Source: Morinoia aosen (lineage: Eukaryota; Arthropoda; Malacostraca; Amphipoda; Talitridae). Taken from it: DNA of 64,000 nt. This document shows, piece by piece, positions 26,101 through 37,800 of this stretch. The stretch spans positions 35,442,964 to 35,506,963 of the forward strand of contig CM059556.1 in the NCBI GenBank assembly GCA_030386875.1, given 5' to 3'. Each line of letters opens with the position of its first letter. Position 1 is the stretch's first letter. Position numbers and translations under genes: made by a program. The notes below the pieces were generated by a model. It saw only the letters and a program-made list of their open reading frames with translations, was not told where the DNA came from and ran no database searches.

Positions 26101-29100
26101 CGCTCATGCAAACTCTCTCAGTCATGAATAACTTAAATGGGTAGGCATATGAAATGATTCAGTTGAAGCTGAATGCGAGGGGGCGGTAACTCAAAAATAC
26201 AGATCAAAAAATAACTCTTGGTTATAGGTCTCTTTAAATCCTTCACCAAGTGGAGAATGTCTATGAAATTACCCCATTAAAAGTTTAGAACACTTTGGTA
26301 TGCGGTTCTTTACTCAAACATCGTGGAGTAAAACTCGAATCGTCTTCTCCGAACTGATTTACATTGAATTCTTGTTTTGATTTCTTGAAGCTAGTTACTG
26401 ATTCATCAGATAGCTCGTAGTAATTTCCTGTTCAATGTCTACATTTTCTCAGAAGGCCTATATCCTATTTTTAAACAGGTTCACCTGTTCTGTAGTTTCA
26501 TCAGATTGCTTGTATAAAATTTCGGCTCGATGTGCAAATTTTGTCAGCAAGGCCATGTTTCATCTAAAAATAAAAATATATTACTTGAAGAAATTCACAT
26601 TTCAGGTCATCTACATCTCATGCCATGCTGAAATAATAGCGACGAGAGTTTTTACGGTGTTATTTATGTCTATTCGATCAATTTCACTTAAAAAGCTGCC
26701 CAACGTTAATTGCAATTCAGCCTTGTATGAAAATGAAATTTACATCAAACAAAATAACTTGAGGGCTCCAATTTTAAGCGAACAGTCAAGAAACTGTTAA
26801 TTTTTATTTTTTCTCAAAGATTTTGTAACTGGAGCAGGGATGACAGCCCTGACATGAACCTGTAGCCAGAGTAGGTAGGATGACATCGACAAGAACCTAT
26901 AGCTAGAGTGGGTATGATAGCACCGACATGAACCTGTAGCCAGAGTAGGTACGATAACATCGACAAGAACCTGTAGCTAGAGTGGATATGATAACACCGA
27001 CAAGAGCCTGTTGCTAGAGTGGGTATGATAACACCGACGAGAACCTGTAGCTAGAGTGGGTATGATAACACCGACAAGAGCCTGTTGCTAGAGTGGGTAT
27101 GATAACACCGACGAGAACCTGTAGCTAGAGTGGGTATGATAACACCGACAAGAACCTGTAGCTAGAGGGGTTATGATAACACTGAAAAGAACCTGTCGCT
27201 AGAGTAGGTTTGATAGCACCGACTAATATTTTTGTTTGATGAATCGTACGTATCATTTTCCCGTGTTTGGCGAATCACAACCTGGCGACAGCGTCTAGTG
27301 CCCAGGCCATCATAGACGCAAACATGGAGGAGTTCAACAAAACTACGTGCCTCAAGTTCGTGCCTCGGAGCTCCCAAAAATTCTTCCTAAGGCTGACCCC
27401 TTCTCCTCCCGACTGCTTTTTTACCATCAGGGAAATGGAATTGATCTAGTGAGTACAAAATTTGAATTGTTCTCTTAGATAAATAACAACTGTTGCGAAG
27501 GAAAAGTGGTCTCTGATGTTCTCAAATTATCGGGACTCCAGCAACAGTTAATGGATTACATGAAATGACTTAAAGACGTCGCTAAAACATAAGGATTGAA
27601 ATGTTAGTCATGTTTGGATGGAGGTATATAAAATGAAAATTATTCGGCGATGGGGATATTAACAAATGTTTTCAAGATTTCCAAATAAGTTACGATGTTA
27701 TAAACACTTGTTCTAAACCAAGTTTGTCAGATGAAGCTCAAGGATCAGCATGTTACCTGAATTTGTTAATTCCAATTGAGTGTTATATTTATCAAGTTGG
27801 CCATTAACTGTATTGTGCACAACTTATGTTTAATTCGTCCACAGTAGTAGGACCCTGTCACTTGGATACGTGAAGCCAGAAGAACACTCTTTATTTGGAG
27901 CAGAAGAAAAGTCCGACACAACGGTGGTCGAAATTGAACTGCCTAACTCTTACGTCGAGAGAGAAGGGATCTTGCTGCACGTGATGCAGATCTTGGGCTT
28001 CTCGAGACAAGAAGTCAGGTACGACCGAGATGACCACATACACCTCATGTATCCCAGCACAGTCATCATCTTTCAGAACGCTTTTAAAAAGGTTAGATGC
28101 TCTCAGTTAATGGTTACAATTTGTGCGCTTTTCTTATACGATTACATCAGTTTCCTTTCATTAATGTCAAAAGGAAATGATATATTTGTAACCCGCATAA
28201 CATAAAGTAACGGATATTTTTTTCTATTGCGCTAGTGTAATATTAGTCTGCTATCCGGAGTTAAGATGTACTTTCACGTCTAGGAACAGAAATTAGGACA
28301 GATCAGAAATCAGGAACGAAAAATGGGACAGAAATTACCTTCAGGGAGATTGTCACTAGACCCGCTTCTTGAGCAGGCATCCAATGCGTGTTTACATATG
28401 ATAATATCAGAACCTGATGTACAGGCGTACTGTTTAATGTCTGAGTTTGAGAAATGAGAAAATTGCATATGAATATGCATATCTCTTCAAGTTGCCTGTG
28501 TGAGCCAACTTGACTTGGCATTGAACTGATGACTGGAACAATGAGCCTTATTCTCATCCGTGGCATGATCAAGCAGGTTTAAAGCATTCGAAGAAAAGAC
28601 TTCTAATATGAGAGTGCACTGAGTAATTAAACCCGGAAAAAACACTGATGTATAGAAGAAAGCGAGCGCTAATGTTCTGATCACGGTTATAATTTCTTCT
28701 GATTTTTGTATTAAGGTTCTCTGTACTATCATCACAGTGTTACAAGATTTTTTTTGCATTTCAGAAGCAAGTGTCGTTTTCCGAATTTTCCATTACAAAA
28801 TGATGAAAAAGTAAAATGTGCCTGTTAAATTTTGCTCTATGTGTATTTCAAAAGATTTTCACCCCTAAATATCAAAATTTTGCGGGGAAAGGGAGGGAAA
28901 GGAGGAGAGAGGGTGCAAATAAGAAAAAAATCATTAAGTATTTGTTGCAATTCTCAGAAGTATTTTAAATAGTGAGACTCTATGTGTATGTGGTTTAGTT
29001 TCAAATGAGAAATCGAAATATTTCCTTAACCAGTTTGCTTTTATCTCAGGACTCAAAAATGTGGTATCCACAAAAGTACTTTAAAGACTGTAATACCCTA

Positions 29101-31784
29101 TGCATGATCTAAAATCGAGTGAGAGTTCAAAAAACACTCCACATCAACAATAATTGTCATACCAACTCATGATCTCACATGGAATGCAAGTTTAAGAAAT
29201 ACTCCACTCGATCACTTCTCTCTTGCCTCAGAACTCAGAGAACCCCTTAGACAAACAGTTCCCGTACGATGCAGAGTCTGTGACGCAATTATCGTCCGAC
29301 GAGGCGAGCCACTGGAAAGTTACGCTCCAGTCCAGGCACGAGGACCAAAAGCTGCGAGATGGCTACACAGGCAGCCTGTCCAAGGCGAGTGAGGGTTCCG
29401 TTCATCCTCAAGTTGTGCGTCATCGTCTTTTGCTAACCTTAACTTATACGGATAAAAATTAATTCCACTTATGCAACGGTGCTTGGTTCGGGTTGGTTTT
29501 GGAGGTTAGCATAATACGGTGGTTAGTTCGGATAATTTATTGTGGTTGCATAATAGGGTGCTTGGTTAGGATAATTTTTGAAGTTTGCTTAATATGGTGT
29601 TTGGTTTGGATGATTTTTGAGGTTTGCATGAAACAATGTTTGATTTGGAAGATTTTTGAGGTTTGCATAAAACCGTGTTGGATTTGGATGATTTTTGAGG
29701 TTTGTATAATACGGTGCGTGATTTGGGTGATTTTTGAGGTTAGCACAATACAGTGCTTAGTTCGGATGATTTAATAAACCTTATTTGCGTTTGTTAAATG
29801 CAACCTGAACATTGTACGCTGTTTATCATTATATTATATTAAAAATTTGTTCAAGTCTCCATAACCACAGCAAAGGTGCTTCCATGAGAGAAAACAGAAA
29901 GGTTCAATTTACCATTGAATTAAACGAACGAGGAATATATGCACTAGAGTGTCCACACCCTTGATTCCGTGCGCATAAAAGCAGCTAAATCCAAATAAAA
30001 TTATGAAAAACGATAAAATTTAAAAAAGAAGCACCAGAAGAAAAAGAAAAACAGTTTATTTCTATTAAAATTCATAAAAGACATCATTGGTTCATGAGAT
30101 TGATTGACATTAAAATCCATAGTTGATTAACACACATGGGTATCGTAATACCAAAGTAAAATGTCTACCGAATGATTGAAAGAAAAACACGAGAAGATGC
30201 ATTCTCTTTGTTAGGTTATGCTACGTTTGATCATAAATGTGTAAATACAACTTGAAAAAATACAAAGAACTTAATGCCAGTGACGCATTGGTCAAAGCGC
30301 TCTTATTAGAGGGCACTTACATTGAAATACGAGCTGAAGAACTGATGATACAAGGGATTAATGTTAAAAATAGAATAGGTGGAGTGGAATAATTTTACGT
30401 CAAGACTGAGAGGTCGTCGAGCTTGCGAATCAACTAGTATGCCAAATAGCTTGCTCGGAGAAAATACTTTTCCTCATCACTCATATATGATATTTCCCAA
30501 GTAAAATATGCTTGTACCTAAGAGTTTTCCAGTCTCAGAAACGAGGAAAGGATTTGTTGTACAAAGTTAACCAAAACATCTTACAACACAATTGGAGCAG
30601 TTCATGAAAGTGACTACCTAAGTTATGCTGTCAAAATATACCCACGAGCGCCAGAGATTAAAAAGTACCGATCGCGGTTAAAAAAAGAATTGTACGACAC
30701 AAATTAGAGAAAATAGCTTCATGTATTCAGTACCTGCAACTCATGCAGTACCTCACATCGTGCTTCTAAGAGCACTTAGTCTTATACTGCAGGTGCAAAA
30801 ATTTGTATCTCCTTCTCGGGCGCACTGATTATTTAAAAATTTTACGCCGCATTTTTCTCTTGCAATGTTAACACACTATATTTAGAAACACGGAATATCG
30901 ATAAAATGGTCAAGAATACATCCTGAATTCTATTTTAGTCTTCCAGCCACGACAAATTCTAAAAAAAAGTTATTGGCCAAGTATTGTAAAGAAGTACGCA
31001 CTTATATTCTCTGCATATTAGGGTACAAGATATTCTTTATAATCATCAAAATCACGCACGCAGCATAACTTTTAAGCTTCACATGTCTTTAATTTATGAA
31101 AAATAATTTGTTCTTTTCAGAAGTTGACAAATATTGAAGACTATTTTCCACGCATTCTGTAACTACCAATAGAAAGCAATGATGATCACGGCCGTCGTTG
31201 AATTTCAAGCATCTTCATGAGTGAAACGGGGAAATTATGACTAACTTTATTCTTTCCCCAACGGAAGAAACGCCAGCTTAATACTACTTTGTTTGAACAC
31301 TCTACTTTCCCTTCAAAAGTTGAACGCTCTAACCACTACGCCACGGTGTTAACGTTTGTATTTCTAAACCTGGGGAAAGCGTCTTTCTTTTTACATAGCT
31401 CGGTTTGAGAGGTTATCCAAACGATTCTAGTCTAACTTTTTCGTCGGAGCATCTATGATTTTGGCCACTCATTGCAGAGGATATATTTCACCAGCTAAAA
31501 TCACAGATGCTCCTGCAAAAAAGGTAGATTGTAATACTGTTCTAGAAAGTTAAGATAAACGTCTCAAAGCCCTTCTAATGAATTCATCATCTCTTTCCTT
31601 GCAGATGGATATTCAGAAAATAAACTTCGTGTACTGCAATTCCAAAAATTCTGCAGTCAAGGAACAAAAAACTCCGATCACACCCTCAGGAATGAGCGAC
31701 AGAGACAACCCGGATAGCCCCATGCAAGGTGAGGCTTTCACTGAGGGAGAGAGGGAACTGGGTTCATATTTGTTAAAATTAAAA

Positions 31785-31815
<31 letters not shown>

Positions 31816-34800
31816 GATGGCATTATCAGATAATTCAGCTCAAGCCTGCCTGACCGTGACGTAGGCGTTACAATGAGATGAAGGAAGAAGACACCATTTA
31901 GTATGGAGTTAAAGGAACCGTATTTTCCCATTAGGAAGGGCAAATTTGGAAGAGTAAATGGCTAGCTATTCTGCGTAGCGTTAGTAATACGATGTATAGC
32001 AAAAGTGAATTATTCAAAGTTATTACGAATTGATCCAAAATTTAGTTTTACATTTTTAGGGAAAGAAGAGAAGCTTAAATACTGCTGAGCAAGATCAATG
32101 CAAATTAACTTGTTAAATTATTTATATATGACATGATAATCGCAAGAAATAATACGAGCGTTTGTATTCGTTTGAATGGAAAGAAACTATTATTTTAAAA
32201 AATTGACCTCATGAATGATAGATCACACAACAGTTTGCAGCGGGGCAAACTGATTAAACTCAACTCGTCTGATTTTTAGTCTCCTAATTTTTTAATTCTA
32301 GAACAGTTTGCAATGGGGCCTCATTGTTATTATGCCAAGGAGTTTTGTGGCAGGGAACACAATTGCTCACCTATTTTTGGTTTCAATTTACCAGCAGCGA
32401 CTAGCACGGATCGTAGCAAGCAAATAAAGCTGAAACATACACACGGCGGCGGAGACCAAGTAGAACCTCTAGACATCCGTGCGGGTAGTTCAGGTGAGCT
32501 TGATCGAGCTGCTTTCATGGGCCTAGTCAAATGTCGCTCACATTATCGGAAATAATGCATGAAATATGCACAGAACACATGCAGTGTATAGTGATGCATC
32601 GAACTACTTTAGCGCAATTACTGAAACCACGCTTTCATTATCGGAAATAATGCATGAAATATGCGCGACTCACGTGCAATTTGTAAAGATGTATCGAGCT
32701 GCTTTCATGCAATTACTGAAAACTCAATAACCTCGTTGTCGCAAAATATGCGGGGCGTACATACAGTCTAATGATGTATCGAGCTCATTCTTAGCACCCA
32801 CTCCAACCTCAATAAAATTGTCATCGGAAATATTGAATAAAATATGCGTGATAAGGATGTATAGATTCGTTTGTAACGCTAAATCTGAACTCACACACTT
32901 TGAATATCCCAGCAAATAGAGCGGTCAACGCAATATATATTTTGCAGAACACGTCAGTGAACGAAAATGCGGCGCATGAAGTCGATCCCATCATGTATTC
33001 CAGTGAGAATAATTTTCAATATAATGGTAACAGAAAACAATGACACACTCATGACCAAACGCCTGAGATTCTGTTTTGAAAAAAGTTTGCTCCAACCCAT
33101 ATCAGGAAATAATTTTAACTGCTTTCATAAATTAGAAGTTCGTTACGTGTTAAAATTCTCAGCAAATTGCTTATCATTTTACTAAATCACACTATAGTCA
33201 ATAGGTAAAATGCAACGTTTCAATGCCACTGGCATCATCATCAGGCTGAAAAGATGAAAAGAAAACTGGTCACTCAATAGAATTGAAACAATCATACAGG
33301 CAAAAACAAAGACCATTAATAAAATTAATGCAAAAAACACATGAATGTAAAATACCAAGACTAACTTTCTCAACACATGTTTATCAGTTTATTAGTTAGT
33401 TTAAGCCTCCCTATCCTCAACAATGAGATGTAAAGAGAGGAAGGAAGAAGGCACCATTTAGTATGGAGTTAAGGGAACGTGGAATCTATGCAGAAAGGGC
33501 ACAGAAACAGAAAGCTAAGAAAGAAGTTCATGAAACAAGAAAAAGTTGAAGAAGAAAGTGGTAGGCGGTGAAAAACAGGACAGCAGTGAACCGAAAAAAA
33601 GATGGTCCGTAACACAACAAAACCTATTCTATTTCAACAAACGAAAGCCTACCTAACCTTTAGCTCGGGCCCTCACATTGTCCCCCTGGGAGCGCTAGTT
33701 CCCATAGATACAATAATTGTATCCCCCTGAGGGGTCTCAACACATGTTCACTTAGCCGAAGAATAGAGCGAAATGGTGGACTGCAACGATTGTTCCAACA
33801 ATTTACGGCGCGGTTCTTTTAAACAATTTCAGAGCAAAAAAATCATTCATATTTTCATTGAGGGAAGGTTTGAGTTTATGGATATGTAAGGCTTCAATAA
33901 TGTGAATATGCTGTTTTTTACGGACATTATACAATACTTTAGTAGCTGGATAGAGATCTTCATTAGAGGGCTTGGAGCTGTGATGAATACGGAAATGGTT
34001 AAAAATTGAGCCTTGATACTTATTTGCATTTAACCGCTGCTTAAGGGTCATTCTAGTCAAGCCAATGTAACAGTTGTTGAGAGACATACATTCTCTCCTC
34101 ATACATTTAAATTGATAAATTACATTGGCCCTATCTAGATCCCCGACCGCAGGCATTGAAATATTGTTTTTCACAACAAGGTTACTGATTTTGCGATTTT
34201 TGTAATAAATAAAAATTTTTAGTCTGTTATTACTATCAACAGGCTTGACAAAAGTGCGTATTATATTCTTAAAGACTCTTTCATCTATTTTGTAGTTAGG
34301 GTGCATTTGATTTTCGTAAAAAATCTTGACGTAACTGGAACATACATTAGCATGGTTATAACCGTTTACTATTCTACTCAAAAAATTATTAATTTTGCAG
34401 TCAACAAGGGTATTAGGGAAATTATTGTTTACCAGTAACCGTTTTATTCTAAGTACTTCTATGTGAAAATTTGCCCAACTACTGCACACTTTGTAGGCTC
34501 TATTCAATAATGTAGAAATTACACCTTCCTTGTAAGTCTGTGGAGCTTCACAATCATAATTAATAGTTTCCCCTGCATGTGAAGGCTTAGTGTAAACTGA
34601 TCTCTGATAAGAAACTTCTGCTGCCTCAACAAGAACGTCCAAAAATGGCAGCTTCCCCTCTACACCGATTTCATATGTGAACGTCAAAACAGAGTTACCC
34701 ATCATCAAATCTCTTAGCGTTTCCAACTGATTAATACTATCCACCGCCACAAATATATCGTCAACATATCTACCATACACAAGCGGTTTCGTAGGCAAGG

Positions 34801-37800
34801 CGCTTAAGACCATGTTTTCCACAAAGCACATATAAAAGTTCGCAAACGTTGGTCCCAAGGGTGATCCCATAGCCACGCCATCCACCTGGCGGAACAAGTT
34901 GCCGTCAATGTGGCGAAACGGAGCTTCAGTTGTGCAAATGGTTAGAAGTTGCTTCATGAGATGACGCGGGAACTGACGAGGTGCAGGAAGATTTTCACTC
35001 TTATAGATGTAATCTAAAATTATTTCGATGGTAGCAGCAACAGGAACATTAGTAAAAAGAGATTCTACGTCCAGCGATGCTATCACTCCACTTGGCTTCT
35101 TACCGCGTAACAATGTAATAAATTCATCAGTTGACTTGAGAACGTAATCTTGTGGAAGATACGGTGTTATTATTCGGTTTAAAGTCTTAGCAACAGGATA
35201 GGTAACAGTAGGAAGTTGCGATATTATTGGTCTCAACGGTGGGTCATTCTTGTTTTTATGAATTTTAGCATTACCATAAATATAACCAGGTTGATAATGA
35301 CCTTCTAATTTCTTCAAGTCGAATTCGTTGGGAACAGCGTTAACAACAGAAATCAGTTCATTGAGTTTCTTCTTTAGTTTTTCTGTGGGGTCACGTTCCA
35401 ATTGTTCAAATTTAGTATTGTCAGCAAGTATTGCGTCCAACTTTGCCTTATAATCATTAAATTTAAGAAGAACATACATATTGCACTTATCCGCTTTCCT
35501 GATCACAATGTCTTTATTACTCCGTAAGTTGCGTATTGCCTGGCGCTGATCTTGAGTGATTCCGGAACGACTTCGCATGCTCCGATTGCGGGTGCTTTCA
35601 GCTATGAGGGCAGCATCAAAGTTAGGCTCCACCGAAACAGTCCCATCTCTACTGAGGCGGAGAATATTTTGGTACACTAATTCTAGTTCCAATTGTTTTT
35701 TGATCGGGTCAAAACGGCTACTTGTGTGATAATTCCAACCCAGGTTTAAAATACTTTTTTCAACGTCAGTTAGAGCCTGGTCAGTTAAATTTAAAAATCT
35801 GTCTTGTTTCTCGGGCAGGAGCAAATTTCCATTGTAGAGTTTATTCAGCTTACGGGAGATTGCTGCCAAGTTTTTTTCATTTTCACGATCTCTTGTGAAC
35901 TGCATAGCTTCGTCGAATAGAGGTAAAACTTCTTCATGGGCTGAAAAATGAAAATTCTGAATGGCATTTTTGAGTGCAGGTTCCAACTGATTCTTCAATG
36001 CTGTTTTCTGTTCCACTTCTTTGATGATGGGTAACTCTGTTTTGACGTTCACATATGAAATCGGTGTAGAGGGGAAGCTGCCATTTTTGGACGTTCTTGT
36101 TGAGGCAGCAGAAGTTTCTTATCAGAGATCAGTTTACACTAAGCCTTCACATGCAGGGGAAACTATTAATTATGATTGTGAAGCTCCACAGACTTACAAG
36201 GAAGGTGTAATTTCTACATTATTGAATAGAGCCTACAAAGTGTGCAGTAGTTGGGCAAATTTTCACATAGAAGTACTTAGAATAAAACGGTTACTGGTAA
36301 ACAATAATTTCCCTAATACCCTTGTTGACTGCAAAATTAATAATTTTTTGAGTAGAATAGTAAACGGTTATAACCATGCTAATGTATGTTCCAGTTACGT
36401 CAAGATTTTTTACGAAAATCAAATGCACCCTAACTACAAAATAGATGAAAGAGTCTTTAAGAATATACGAGGCCTGTCTAAAAAGTATCCGACCTTTGGC
36501 CAGAAAAAATATTTCGAATACCTGTCGGAGTTGGGACCCTAATCCCCTTCAAAGTATGCCCCTTGTGCTTGCACACACTTAGCCCACCGATCCTTCCACT
36601 GCTGGAAACACCTCTGGTAGTTTTTTTTTAGAATGGTGTTCAGCTCCATCGTCGCATTGCCTGTTTGACTCCTTCGATGCTGACTGTTTTCTTTGATGTC
36701 CGTGGAATTGTGCATCACGAATACGCACCGGAAGGACAAACAGTGACAAAGGAGTACTATCAGGATGTTCTCCGGCGACTTCGTGATGCAGTTCGGCGCA
36801 AAAGACCAGACATGTGGACTGCGAACAACTGGCACTTGCATCACGACAACGCGCCCGCACATTCATCCCATTTGATCCGCAATTTCTTGGCCAAACATGG
36901 AATTACGACCGTTCGCCAACCTCCCTACTCTCCAGACCTGGCTCCTTGCGACTTCTGGTTGTTTCCAAAATTGAAGACACCACTGAAAGGATCCCGTTTT
37001 GAGAGTAGAGAAGAGATAATGCGGAACGCGACGACAGAGCTGAACACCATTCCAAAAGAAGACTTCCAGAGGTGTTTCCGGCAGTGGAAGGATCGGTGGG
37101 CTAAGTGTGTGGAAGCACAAGGAGCCTACTTTGAAGGGGATTAGGGTCCCAACCCCGTCAGGTTGTTGAAGTATTTTTTCTGGCCAAAGGTCGGATACTT
37201 TTTCGACAGGCCTCGTAATACGCACTTTTGTCAAGCCTGTTGATAGTAATAACAGACTAAAAATTTTTATTTATTACAAAAATCGCAAAATCAGTAACCT
37301 TGTTGTGAAAAACAATATTTCAATGCCTGCGGTCGGGGATCTAGATAGGGCCAATGTAATTTATCAATTTAAATGTATGAGGAGAGAATGTATGTCTCTC
37401 AACAACTGTTACATTGGCTTGACTAGAATGACCCTTAAGCAGCGGTTAAATGCACATAAGTATCAAGGCTCAATTTTTAACCATTTCCGTATTCATCACA
37501 GCTCCAAGCCCTCTAATGAAGATCTCTATCCAGCTACTAAAGTATTGTATAATGTCCGTAAAAAACAGCATATTCACATTATTGAAGCCTTACATATCCA
37601 TAAACTCAAACCTTCCCTCAATGAAAATATGAATGATTTTTTTGCTCTGAAATTGTTTAAAAGAACCGCGCCGTAAATTGTTGGAACAATCGTTGCAGTC
37701 CACCATTTCGCTCTATTCTTCGGCTAAGTGAACATGTGTTGAGAAAGTTAGTCTTGGTATTTTACATTCATGTGTTTTTTGCATTAATTTTATTAATGGT

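Larger units (their letters stand above)
33132..33802 (-). repeat. Penelope terminal repeat, inverted, split by a SINE
   Basis: Reverse complement of the other two terminal repeats, at 33,132-33,381 and 33,749-33,802. A 353-bp SINE-like element is inserted between, with a 14-bp duplication. Confidence 0.85.
36468..37215 (+). mobile_element. Rearranged mariner element, 748 bp
   Basis: Begins and ends with the inverted CGAGGCCTGTC and is flanked by TA on both sides, the mariner/Tc target. Only the 3' half of a transposase is present. The left end is an inverted copy of the right end plus the transposase C-terminus, so the element is a partial palindrome. Inserted in the truncated Penelope copy. 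Confidence 0.88.
36021..37676 (+). pseudogene. Penelope-like copy, truncated and split by mariner
   Basis: Begins just after the YVDD region of the RT (same sequence as 39,473 onward), runs to 36,467, is interrupted by a 748-bp mariner, and resumes at 37,216 through the GIY-YIG domain to the stop. The flanks rejoin exactly after removing the mariner and one TA. Confidence 0.9.

Noticed and set aside
31300-31360. Functional tRNA on minus
   Set aside because: The T arm is degraded and acceptor ends do not pair. Kept only as a relic.
33142-33376. 64-aa hydrophobic ORF repeated three times (33,182; 37,736; 40,436)
   Set aside because: It is part of the Penelope terminal repeat. Repetition follows from the repeat, and the same bases carry the ribozyme-like fold.
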